Shown here: piece by piece, positions 11,281 to 18,422 of the stretch
Layout of the letters: the number at the start of each line of letters is the position of its first letter
Numbering within the stretch: the first letter of the stretch is position 1
NCBI GenBank assembly: GCA_012270355.1
Contig: JAAXIL010000100.1
Span: 1-28,597 of the forward strand
From: Psychrobacter sp.
GTDB taxonomy: Bacteria > Pseudomonadota > Gammaproteobacteria > Pseudomonadales > Moraxellaceae
DNA: 28,597 nt
Direction: 5' to 3'
Notes under the pieces: generated by a model
Seen by the model: the letters and a program-made list of their open reading frames with translations, nothing else
Database searches by the model: none
Told to the model about the DNA's origin: nothing
Position numbers and translations under genes: made by a program

Positions 11281-12807
11281 TTAACCTGCCTGTAGCGTCA
11301 TGGCTAAGGCTTTATATTCTTTATCCAACACGGGGTCTTCGGCTCGAAGCTGTGCCACTTTATCACAAGCGTGCATCACAGTGGTATGGTCACGTCCACC
11401 AAATGATTGCCCAATTTCGGGGAAACTGTCTTTGGTCAGCTCTCTGGCGAGCGACATGGCTATTTGTCGGGGACGAGCGATGCTACGGGTACGTTTTTTA
11501 CTCATCAAATCCTTCACCGAGATGCCGTAGTATTCTGCCACCACCTTACGGATGTTGTCCATACTGACCGCTTGCGAACGAATGGCGATAATGTCTTTTA
11601 GGGCATATTGCACCATTTCCAAGTCAATCGGCTTATCGGTTAAGTTCGCCATTGCCACCACTTGAGTCAACGCCCCCTCAAGCCGACGCACGTTAGATAC
11701 CACATTTTGAGCGATAAACAACGCACATTCTTTGGGCAACTCAAGATGTTGTTGCTCTGCCTTTTTTTGCAAAATTTGCATCCGAGTTTCCATCTCGGGG
11801 GGTTCAATTTGTACTGCTAGTCCCCCTGCGAAGCGAGAGCGAAAGCGTTCGTCAAACTCAGTCATCTGGGATGGATGGCGGTCGGATGCCAAAATAATTT
11901 GTTTGTCTTCTGCCATAAAATCGGCGAAGAGTGTCAAAAATTCGTTGCTGGTTTTGGTTTTGTTGGCAAGCACATGAATGTCGTCAATAATCAATAAATT
12001 GACCCGTTTAATTTTACTCTTGAATTCTTCGATTTTATTATTCCGCAAGGCATAAACCATCTGATTGACAAATTTATCCGATGTAAAATAATAAAACGAC
12101 TTGCCAATTTTTAGATAACGATGGGCGACCGAGTGCATGAGATGGGTTTTACCAAGCCCTGAGTCGCTATAGAGAAAGAGAGGATTATGCCGATTTTGTG
12201 AAGAGCGTTTGCCAAGCTCATAACAGGCTCGATAAGCCAGCAGATTGGACTTACCACTTACAAAACTGTCAAAGGTGTAAAGCGGATTGATGAAACGTAA
12301 GGATTTATCGGCATTGTTGTTTGTATTGGTCTGAGATGGCGACGCTTGTGTTTGCTGAGAAGATTGCGATATGGCATTAGAGGGATAATTTGGGTGCTGG
12401 GGATTTTGGTTTTTATTGGGATTTGAATCATTGCTTTCCGTATTTGAGACAGTAAACAAATCAGAGGTATTATTGCTTAGGTTGTCTTCTTCGGCATTCT
12501 GACCTTCGACCCGAATACTAACCGACTTAACCTGTCCTTTACTATGCAATTTTACCAGCGTTTCAATATCTGATAAATGGTTTTGCTTCACATGTGAGAC
12601 AAAATATTGATTTGGGGCAATCAAAACCAGCACATCGCCTTGCAAACTGGCAGACAACGGGCGTAGCCACATAGTGAACTCGTTATCCTTAATGCGATAT
12701 CGCAACTCTTCTAAGCACAGTGCCCATAGAGCATCACCCTCTAAAGAATGAGGACTTTTAGGTGATGAATTCGAAACAGATTGCGATACCGCATTAGACA
12801 CGCTCAT
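11281..12807 (-). CDS. dnaA: chromosomal replication initiator DnaA
   Basis: This 508-residue AAA+ initiator opens oriC. Domain I covers about residues 25-98 (WALCLEELRYRIKDNEFTMWLRP). Domain II is an unusually N/S/Q-rich linker (about 100-168). The AAA+ domain has the P-loop SDSGLGKT (214-221, catalytic K220), Walker B LLIIDDIH with D275-D276, and an arginine-finger region DERFRSRFAGG. Domain IV carries the helix-turn-helix signature RSIARPRQIAMSLARELT and GGRDHTTV at 470-477, both of which read DnaA boxes. The usual first glycine of the P-loop is serine here. There are about 24 serine-rich residues before domain I, so a later start cannot be excluded, but no internal Met precedes domain I. 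Two exact DnaA boxes 74-106 bp upstream of the start suggest autoregulation. Confidence 0.97.
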   Translation of the reverse strand: MSVSNAVSQSVSNSSPKSPHSLEGDALWALCLEELRYRIKDNEFTMWLRPLSASLQGDVLVLIAPNQYFVSHVKQNHLSDIETLVKLHSKGQVKSVSIRVEGQNAEEDNLSNNTSDLFTVSNTESNDSNPNKNQNPQHPNYPSNAISQSSQQTQASPSQTNTNNNADKSLRFINPLYTFDSFVSGKSNLLAYRACYELGKRSSQNRHNPLFLYSDSGLGKTHLMHSVAHRYLKIGKSFYYFTSDKFVNQMVYALRNNKIEEFKSKIKRVNLLIIDDIHVLANKTKTSNEFLTLFADFMAEDKQIILASDRHPSQMTEFDERFRSRFAGGLAVQIEPPEMETRMQILQKKAEQQHLELPKECALFIAQNVVSNVRRLEGALTQVVAMANLTDKPIDLEMVQYALKDIIAIRSQAVSMDNIRKVVAEYYGISVKDLMSKKRTRSIARPRQIAMSLARELTKDSFPEIGQSFGGRDHTTVMHACDKVAQLRAEDPVLDKEYKALAMTLQAG

Positions 12808-12880
12808 GGCCGTAACTTTCTTGTATCAGCTTAGTGTAGCCTCAGTATAAATCAAATCCATTAGAAATAAAAATAAAATT

Positions 12881-12913
12881 TGTGGATAACTTTGTTAAAT
12901 TATCTGTGGATAA
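12881..12913 (-). promoter_or_regulatory. pair of exact DnaA boxes upstream of dnaA
   Basis: Two TGTGGATAA copies (12881-12889 and 12905-12913) lie in the same orientation with starts 24 bp apart. They form the dnaA-proximal edge of oriC and are well placed both for origin recognition and for control of dnaA. Confidence 0.85.
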
Positions 12914-12958
12914 CTATTTATACAGAGTTTTACACAAGTTGTCATCAATTTAACCACA

Positions 12959-13075
12959 GTTAAAATAACAACTTATATATTTGATTTAATTATAATTTTT
13001 TTATTTATACACAGAAAATTACCAACCCAATAATAATAAAAGAGCATATATATAATTAATTATAGAGCAAGCACC
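12959..13075. other. AT-rich DNA-unwinding candidate
   Basis: About 115 bp is nearly free of G and C. It includes the exact 14-bp palindrome TATAATTAATTATA (13051-13064) and is bracketed by DnaA boxes on both sides. This is the most likely strand-opening site. Confidence 0.6.
13005..13013 (+). promoter_or_regulatory. DnaA box TTATACACA
   Basis: It fits the relaxed DnaA-box consensus TTATnCACA and lies in the middle of the AT-rich stretch. Confidence 0.7.
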
Positions 13076-13079
13076 AAAT

Positions 13080-13088
13080 TGTGGATAA
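13080..13088 (-). promoter_or_regulatory. exact DnaA box at the rpmH side of the AT-rich region
   Basis: TGTGGATAA follows directly after the AT-rich stretch and closes the core box array. Confidence 0.85.
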
Positions 13089-13200
13089 AGCTCTAATTCT
13101 TTATAAATTGAAATTTTTAAACGCTATTAGGTTAGGTAACAATTAGACTTAAAATCGTTGTTTACTAAAGACGTATGCCTCAGGTCACCAAGCAATAAAT

Positions 13201-13229
13201 TTGACAATTGAACTTAATAAGGTTAGTAT
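13201..13229 (+). promoter_or_regulatory. strong sigma70 promoter of the rpmH operon
   Basis: A perfect -35 TTGACA (13201-13206), a 17-bp spacer and a -10 TAGTAT (13224-13229) predict a start near 13236, about 127 nt before rpmH. A one-mismatch DnaA box (TTTTCCACA, 13240-13248) overlaps the first transcribed bases, so DnaA binding could influence this promoter. Confidence 0.75.
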
Positions 13230-13362
13230 GCCCAACTATTTTTCCACAACTAAATTCAAAATTTGCTTGTTATGTGCTTTTATCTGCAACGTATTGCATA
13301 GCAAATTATATTATATAGTTTAGTGGTCACCGTATTCTTATCGACGCTTAAAGGCATTTCTT

Positions 13363-13497
13363 ATGAAACGTACATTTCAACCCAGCAACCTAAAACGTAA
13401 ACGTACTCACGGTTTTCGGGCTCGTATGGCAACCAAAAAAGGTCGTCAAGTTTTGGCTCGTCGCCGTGCAAAAGGTCGTCATCGTTTAACAGTCTAA
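13363..13497 (+). CDS. rpmH: 50S ribosomal protein L34
   Basis: This 44-residue protein starts [18 protein letters not shown] and ends KGRHRLTV, the standard length and sequence of bacterial L34. It is extremely basic and binds 23S rRNA in the large subunit. It is the first gene right of oriC and is read away from it. A terminator-like hairpin follows before rnpA, so L34 can be made in excess over the downstream proteins. Confidence 0.98.
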   Translation: MKRTFQPSNLKRKRTHGFRARMATKKGRQVLARRRAKGRHRLTV

Positions 13498-13533
13498 CCA
13501 CTAATAGACATTAGATATTAACGCAATGTTATG

Positions 13534-13563
13534 AAAGCATCTCAGTATTGAGGTGCTTTTTTT
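13534..13563 (+). terminator. intrinsic terminator/attenuator between rpmH and rnpA
   Basis: AAAGCATCTCA (13534-13544) pairs with TGAGGTGCTTT (13549-13559) around a 4-nt loop, with one G-U pair, and runs into a stretch of T (to 13563). It is a textbook intrinsic terminator placed about 24 nt before rnpA. No second promoter is obvious after it, so it probably acts as a partial attenuator. Confidence 0.8.
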
Positions 13564-13586
13564 ATACTTTTTTATGTTGACTTGTG

Positions 13587-13976
13587 ATGTACCCAATGAC
13601 CGATACTACCTATCCAAAAGCCAGCCGTTTACTTAAACCTGACGAGTTTAAATGGGTATTTGATAAACCATACGTCAAGGTTCATAGCTCGCATTTACTT
13701 ATGTTCGCTCGAGTCAATGAAGATAGCAATCAAGCCAGATTGGGGTTAGCAATCACTAAAAAGAAAGTACCGACCGCAGTCGCTCGCAATCGTCTTAAAC
13801 GAATCACTCGGGAACAGTTTCGTTTGGCACAAAACCTACCGCATGTAGACATGGTATTGATTGTTAAAAAGCCCATTACTTATTTGTCCAATGCTGAACT
13901 TCATGAAGAAGTGCAAAGCATTTTGTATAAACTCAAACGTAAAGTTAACAAAGCAGATGGTTCATCAAAGTCATGA
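13587..13976 (+). CDS. rnpA: ribonuclease P protein component
   Basis: This protein of about 129 residues helps the RnpB RNA bind and cleave tRNA precursors at their 5' ends. The family start [13 protein letters not shown] is represented by [17 protein letters not shown], and the RNR signature is [16 protein letters not shown]. The exact start is uncertain: GTG 13584, ATG 13587 and ATG 13596 are in frame and none has a clear Shine-Dalgarno. ATG 13596 would give 126 residues, closest to the family norm. The gene follows rpmH after the attenuator, and its end lies 43 nt before the preferred yidD start. Confidence 0.95.
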   Translation: MYPMTDTTYPKASRLLKPDEFKWVFDKPYVKVHSSHLLMFARVNEDSNQARLGLAITKKKVPTAVARNRLKRITREQFRLAQNLPHVDMVLIVKKPITYLSNAELHEEVQSILYKLKRKVNKADGSSKS

Positions 13977-14019
13977 GAATCGTTATTTGAAGCGTATTAA
14001 ATCTTCCTTAAGCCTTCCA

Positions 14020-14445
14020 ATGCTTAATCAAATCATTACCTACCTGTTCTTGGCTATCATCAGCTTCTATCAAAAGGGAATTAGTCCTCTGATTCCTGCT
14101 CGCTGTCGGTATTACCCCACTTGTTCATGCTACGGACAGCAAGCAATTCGTTGGCATGGGGCATGGTGGGGCGGTTGGTTAGCAATTAAACGTATTGTTC
14201 GTTGTCATCCTTTCGGGGGGCATGGAATTGATTTCGTTCCCTTACCTTTGTATAGATACCACTATCATTATGTCCGTTCTTCATACCCCTTAAATAAAAC
14301 CGGTAAATTCAGCAATCAACGTTATGTTTCACGTGAAATCATAAACAAAAGTAACAATGTTCCACATGGAACAATCTTAACTAATCAAAATGTTTATCAA
14401 GCTCGTCATGATTATAATGCAAGATTAAATCATCTAATACGTTGA
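14020..14445 (+). CDS. yidD: membrane protein insertion efficiency factor YidD, with C-terminal extension
   Basis: The core (about 80 residues from the ATG at 14020) is YidD: an amphipathic N-terminal helix, then [26 protein letters not shown] sequence with the conserved cysteines, and the [19 protein letters not shown] segment. YidD helps YidC-dependent membrane insertion. An in-frame ATG at 13957 (overlapping rnpA by 20 nt) is an alternative start that would add a basic 21-residue leader. Beyond the normal end of the domain the protein runs on for about 60 polar residues, rich in H, Y, N and R, with no family I recognise. This tail contains two parS-like DNA sites (14326-14339 and 14358-14373) and may exist because of them. 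The neighbours rnpA and yidC are the usual ones. Confidence 0.88.
   Translation: MLNQIITYLFLAIISFYQKGISPLIPARCRYYPTCSCYGQQAIRWHGAWWGGWLAIKRIVRCHPFGGHGIDFVPLPLYRYHYHYVRSSYPLNKTGKFSNQRYVSREIINKSNNVPHGTILTNQNVYQARHDYNARLNHLIR
14326..14339. other. parS-like site 4 (inside yidD tail)
   Basis: GTTTCACGTGAAAT has the canonical CG centre and one mismatch at the last base. It is read as YVSREI in YidD. Confidence 0.6.
14358..14373. other. parS-like site 5 (inside yidD tail)
   Basis: TGTTCCACATGGAACA has exact 7-bp arms around a CA centre. The C at the fourth arm position recalls the Bacillus-type parS (TGTTCCACGTGAAACA). It lies 18 bp after site 4. Confidence 0.6.
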
Positions 14446-14530
14446 CGTCACCTTCGGTGAACTATTTCAATAAAGGTAAAAACCTTCAAGTATCATTCTT
14501 AACCGTTTTTTAGTAAAATACGGGTCATTT

Positions 14531-14577
14531 TGTCGATACGTCGACACTTCATGTTTAAACCTATAAAAAGTTTATAG
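14531..14577 (+). repeat. two short hairpins in the yidC leader
   Basis: TGTCGA-TACG-TCGACA (14531-14546) and CTATAAA-AAG-TTTATAG (14561-14577) are perfect inverted repeats 14 bp apart. They lie in the 184-bp gap before yidC. They may be leader structures or operator sites; neither resembles a terminator with a U-tract. Confidence 0.4.
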
Positions 14578-14629
14578 AAAGTGGTCTCAAATAATCTGTA
14601 AACATTGTCGTAAAAATTTGGATAAAGGT

Positions 14630-16351
14630 ATGCAAAAGATATTTCGTGGGCTAATTATTGTCGCCATGCTCATCACTGCTTATTTGATGGTGCTGGCGTG
14701 GCAGAAAGATTATGCCAACGTTCCGCAAGGTGCAACACTTGCCACCGCCAATGATCCTGTTAATAATTCAGCCAATGTGACCAGCACGGATTCAGGGGCA
14801 GATTTACCAAATTCTACGGCATCAGCGAGCGGTGATTTACCAGCAAGTACGGTCACTTCAAACTCTGGTAATGTGGTAAATAACAATTCGGCTTCCACGG
14901 ATGCTCTGATTTCGGTATCTACCGACTTGTATGAGGTCAAAATCAATCCCATCGGTGGGGATATCGAATACCTTGCCCTGCGTGATTACGATGCCACACT
15001 TGATAGCGAACAGCCTTTCGTTTTGTTAGAGAATGACGGTAGCAGAGTCTATGTGGCTCAATCGGGGCTCATCGGGGAAAACGGTGTTGATACCGAAGCA
15101 GGACGAGCAAAATATAGTCATACCGCCAATAGCTATACCTTAGCACCAGGACAAGATAAATTAGAAGTTCCTCTGACCATCCAGCAAGATGGCGTGACCA
15201 TCACCAAAACCTATACGTTCACAGCGGGCAGTTATCCGATTGACCTCACTTATACCATCAATAACCCAACAGCCCAGCCTTGGAACGGGCAGATGTTCGC
15301 TCAGCTAAAGCGAGATGACAGCAAAGACCCAGGGATGGAAGACAAAGGGATGCTGAGTATGGCGACCTATTTGGGTGGGGCATGGGGAACGCCTGATTCT
15401 GACTATAATAAGGTAAAATTTGGTGATTTTAATGATGAGGATGTTACGGCAACCAGTGCCGATGGCTGGGTTGGCATCGTTCAGCATTATTTTGTTTCAG
15501 CATGGACGCCCAATAATTTTAATGGCCAGTTCTTTAGCCGTGAAACAGGTGGCGATTATTTCATTGGTATGAATAGTCCTGCCATCAGCGTGGCTCCAAA
15601 TACTCAAACGCAAATTTCTGCCAATTTATACGCAGGTCCAAAGGTACAAAGCTTACTTGAAACCGTTGCTCCTGGTCTGAACAAAACCGTAGACTATGGC
15701 ATCTTATGGCCCATCTCTAAGCTACTGTTTACCATCCTAGAAGGCATACACAAATTTATCGGTAATTGGGGATGGTCAATTATCGTGCTAACCATTTTGG
15801 TTAAAATTGCCCTGATGTGGTTTTCCAACAAAAGCTACTATTCGATGGCGAAAATGCGGTCTTTGCAACCCCGTTTGCAAGCCTTAAAAGAAGAGCATGG
15901 CGATGACCGCATGAAAATGTCGCAAGCCATGATGGCGATTTATAAAGAAGAACAGGTCAATCCGATGGCAGGATGTTTGCCAATTCTTTTGCAAATGCCA
16001 ATTTTCTTAGCCTTATATTGGGTACTAGTCGAAAGTGTTGAGCTTCGTCATGCCCCTTGGATCTTGTGGATTCAAGATTTATCAGCAATGGATCCGTGGT
16101 TTATTTTGCCCATTTTTATGGGCGTGACCATGTACGCTCAGCAGATGCTTAGCCCGCAACCGACTGACCCGATGCAAGCTAAGGTCATGCGGTTTTTACC
16201 GATTATCTTCACTGTATTCATGCTGTTTTTCCCCGCAGGTTTGGTGTTGTACTGGACGGTGAACAACCTATTTACGATGGGTCAGCAATACCTTGTTAAT
16301 CGTAAGGTAGAACAAGAACAAAAGAAAAAAACGGTGAAGGTGCTTAGCTAA
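14630..16351 (+). CDS. yidC: membrane protein insertase YidC (Oxa1 family)
   Basis: This is a YidC of about 573 residues, which inserts and folds inner-membrane proteins with or without SecYEG. TM1 (RGLIIVAMLITAYLMVLAW) is followed by an S/T/N-rich stretch, a large periplasmic beta domain (about 95-340) and the conserved C-terminal five-helix core. Typical core motifs include YYSMAKMRSLQPRLQALKEE, NPMAGCLPILLQMPIFLALYWVL and PAGLVLYWTVNNLFT. The groove arginine of E. coli YidC appears as lysine (ILVKIALMWF), which keeps the positive charge. I prefer the ATG at 14630 (MQKIF). A TTG four codons earlier is in frame but would displace the TTGGA ribosome-binding candidate. The stop codon directly abuts the mnmE ATG. 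Confidence 0.96.
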   Translation: MQKIFRGLIIVAMLITAYLMVLAWQKDYANVPQGATLATANDPVNNSANVTSTDSGADLPNSTASASGDLPASTVTSNSGNVVNNNSASTDALISVSTDLYEVKINPIGGDIEYLALRDYDATLDSEQPFVLLENDGSRVYVAQSGLIGENGVDTEAGRAKYSHTANSYTLAPGQDKLEVPLTIQQDGVTITKTYTFTAGSYPIDLTYTINNPTAQPWNGQMFAQLKRDDSKDPGMEDKGMLSMATYLGGAWGTPDSDYNKVKFGDFNDEDVTATSADGWVGIVQHYFVSAWTPNNFNGQFFSRETGGDYFIGMNSPAISVAPNTQTQISANLYAGPKVQSLLETVAPGLNKTVDYGILWPISKLLFTILEGIHKFIGNWGWSIIVLTILVKIALMWFSNKSYYSMAKMRSLQPRLQALKEEHGDDRMKMSQAMMAIYKEEQVNPMAGCLPILLQMPIFLALYWVLVESVELRHAPWILWIQDLSAMDPWFILPIFMGVTMYAQQMLSPQPTDPMQAKVMRFLPIIFTVFMLFFPAGLVLYWTVNNLFTMGQQYLVNRKVEQEQKKKTVKVLS

Positions 16352-17800
16352 ATGCCAGCACAACTTTCTACTTTAAATAACGTTCACACTCTGCCGACCA
16401 TTTCTGCCATCGCCACGCCTCAAGGACGAGGCGGAGTTGGGGTGATTCGGCTCTCTGGCTCAAAATCGCTAAACATTGCTCTAACTCTCACGAACAAAAC
16501 CACTTTTAAACCCCGTGTTGCCACGTTTTGCCGTTTCTATGGGGCAGATGGTACGATACTCGACGAAGGGTTGGTACTGTATTTTAAAGCCCCCCATTCC
16601 TTTACAGGTGAGGATGTCATCGAGCTACAAGGACATGGTGGGGTGGTTTTACAAAACCAGTTGCTGAGTCGCACGTATGAATTGGGAGCAAAACCTGCCG
16701 AGGCGGGTGAATTTTCTTATCGTGCGTTTGAAAATGATAAGCTGGATTTGGTGCAGTTGGAGGCAATTTCTGATGCGATTGATGCTACGAGCATTGCTTC
16801 AGCAACCAGTGCCATGCGGTCGCTAACTGGTGAATTTTCAAAAAAGATTCATGCGGTATTAGAACGCCTGATTGAGCTTCGGCTGTACGTTGAGGCAAGT
16901 ATTGATTTTTCTGATGAAGAAGATGTCGATTTTTTGGGCGATGGGGTAATTGCTGATCGTTTGCAGACCCTTATTGAAAACGTTGGACAAACCTTAGCCA
17001 CTGCTCAGCAAGGACAATTACTGCGAGATGGCGTGAATGTAGTGTTGGCGGGCAAACCCAATGCAGGCAAATCAAGCTTGCTTAATCGGTTGGCAGGGGT
17101 TGAACGGGCGATTGTCACTGAGGTGGCGGGTACGACTCGAGATACCTTGCAGGAAACCTTGGTGCTGGATGGTTTGACCGTGTATCTGACCGATACGGCG
17201 GGATTACGCCAAACTGATGATGTGGTGGAACGTATCGGTATCGAACGCACAAGGCAGGCAATCGCTCAAGCGGATGTGTTGATGGTACTTTATGATCTAA
17301 GCGAAACCGACGATGTGGAAGCATTGCTTGATGAGGTTTTGTCTGACGATTGGATGTCGCTTATCGCACAAAATAAATTGATGCTGATTGGTAATAAAAA
17401 GGATTTAATCACAAAGCAGATTGATGGTAAATTACCCGATACTGAAACTATTAAAATTGCAAATCTAGGCGATTATTCATCTAAAAATACAGTGTTACAA
17501 GTCAATGTTTCATGTGAAACGGGTGAGGGGATCGAGAGTTTGATTAGTGAATTACGAGCTAAAGTTGGCTTTCATCCGCCTGAAAACAGTTTGATAGCTC
17601 GAACTCGTCATATCGATGCCCTGCGTCGTACCCTAACCCATTTGCAAGATGCAAGCGTGCAATTACTTGAATTTCAAGCAGGTGAATTGGTTGCCGAAAG
17701 TTTGCGGCTGGCTCAGCAAGATTTAGGCGAGATTACAGGCGAATTTACCTCGGATGCCCTGCTGGGACGGATTTTTAGCAGTTTCTGTATTGGTAAATAG
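16352..17800 (+). CDS. mnmE: tRNA-modifying GTPase MnmE (TrmE)
   Basis: This 482-residue GTPase works with MnmG to make the 5-carboxymethylaminomethyl modification of U34 in tRNAs. The N-terminal tetrahydrofolate-binding domain starts TISAIATPQGRGGVGVIRLSG. The inserted G domain has G1 GKPNAGKS (234-241), G3 DTAGL (from D281) and G4 NKKD (348-351). The C-terminal catalytic FCIGK motif ends the protein with C479. It starts right after the yidC stop with AAGGTG 9 nt upstream inside yidC, so the two genes are translationally coupled. Its partner mnmG is not adjacent. One parS-like site is embedded at NVSCETG. Confidence 0.97.
   Translation: MPAQLSTLNNVHTLPTISAIATPQGRGGVGVIRLSGSKSLNIALTLTNKTTFKPRVATFCRFYGADGTILDEGLVLYFKAPHSFTGEDVIELQGHGGVVLQNQLLSRTYELGAKPAEAGEFSYRAFENDKLDLVQLEAISDAIDATSIASATSAMRSLTGEFSKKIHAVLERLIELRLYVEASIDFSDEEDVDFLGDGVIADRLQTLIENVGQTLATAQQGQLLRDGVNVVLAGKPNAGKSSLLNRLAGVERAIVTEVAGTTRDTLQETLVLDGLTVYLTDTAGLRQTDDVVERIGIERTRQAIAQADVLMVLYDLSETDDVEALLDEVLSDDWMSLIAQNKLMLIGNKKDLITKQIDGKLPDTETIKIANLGDYSSKNTVLQVNVSCETGEGIESLISELRAKVGFHPPENSLIARTRHIDALRRTLTHLQDASVQLLEFQAGELVAESLRLAQQDLGEITGEFTSDALLGRIFSSFCIGK
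17507..17520. other. parS-like site 6 (inside mnmE)
   Basis: GTTTCATGTGAAAC is encoded as VSCETG just after the G4 region of MnmE. Confidence 0.6.
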
Positions 17801-17846
17801 TTTGTTGATAAATAGCGTTTTAATTGGTTAATTTAAAAGAGTTTTT

Positions 17847-18353
17847 ATGCTATGTCCTTACTGCAATGCCACTGATACTAAGGTTGTTGATTCCAGATTA
17901 TGTGCGGAAGGCACGCAGGTGCGTCGTCGGCGACAGTGCAACCAATGTGCTGAACGATTCACGACGTTCGAAATCGTCGAAGTCGTGATGCCTCGCATCA
18001 TTAAAACCGGTGGTCGCATCGAGCCTTATGATGCTCAAAAGCTCAGGCGTTCCATTCAATTGCCACTGCAAAAACGCCCCGTCACCACGGATGACATCGA
18101 AGCTCTAATTAGTCGCATCGAGAAACGCTTGCGTCAGCAAGGTGAGCGTGAGGTCAGTAGTAACTCGGTTGGTGAGGTGGTAATGAGTGAGCTTAAAGCT
18201 TTGGATGATGTGGCGTATGTACGGTTTGCCAGTGTTTACCGAGATTTTCAGGACATTGAGGCGTTTCGCCAAGAACTGCAAAACTTTCAATCAGGAACAG
18301 TGGATAACCTTAATAATATGTCCCCTATTGACGATACGCTGTCCAAATCGTAA
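17847..18353 (+). CDS. nrdR: transcriptional repressor NrdR
   Basis: This 168-residue regulator represses ribonucleotide reductase genes when dATP is high. The N-terminal zinc ribbon has C3, C6, C31 and C34 (MLCPYC and CNQC) and the basic RRRRQC segment that contacts NrdR boxes. The ATP-cone domain follows (about 49-139: [21 protein letters not shown] onward). The family usually ends near residue 150-160; a short S/D/N-rich tail is added here. It sits directly before ribD, a common pairing in gammaproteobacteria. I saw no nrdA or nrdB gene in the window, so its targets are elsewhere. Confidence 0.96.
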   Translation: MLCPYCNATDTKVVDSRLCAEGTQVRRRRQCNQCAERFTTFEIVEVVMPRIIKTGGRIEPYDAQKLRRSIQLPLQKRPVTTDDIEALISRIEKRLRQQGEREVSSNSVGEVVMSELKALDDVAYVRFASVYRDFQDIEAFRQELQNFQSGTVDNLNNMSPIDDTLSKS

Positions 18354-18422
18354 ATGACAAAGTCTCACTTCTTCACGATTCCACTTTAATACGACTACGC
18401 CAAAGTTTTACATACCTCGCCC

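Larger units (their letters stand above)
12808..13362. other. oriC: chromosomal origin of replication oriC (dnaA-rpmH gap)
   Basis: This 555-bp gene-free gap lies between divergent dnaA and rpmH, the classical origin position in gammaproteobacteria outside the enterics. Exact DnaA boxes (TTATCCACA or its complement) lie at 12881-12889, 12905-12913 and 13080-13088, with the accepted variant TTATACACA at 13005-13013. Weaker one-mismatch boxes are at 12918-12926, 12950-12958 and 13240-13248. Between them is a long AT-rich stretch. Almost all flanking genes are read away from this point on both sides, which supports its being the start of replication. Confidence 0.9.

Noticed and set aside
12587..12600. 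TTCACATGTGAGAC in dnaA as a further parS-like site
   Set aside because: The centre and arm spacing do not match the GTTTCAyrTGAAAC pattern; it is a different palindrome (CACATGTG).
13861..14019. 53-residue N-terminal extension of YidD
   Set aside because: Most of it overlaps rnpA in another frame and lacks YidD similarity; ATG 14020 gives the family N-terminus, with 13957 kept as an alternative.
18300..18308. AGTGGATAA in nrdR as a DnaA box
   Set aside because: It is a single one-mismatch match within a coding sequence with no neighbouring boxes; chance copies of this quality are expected.
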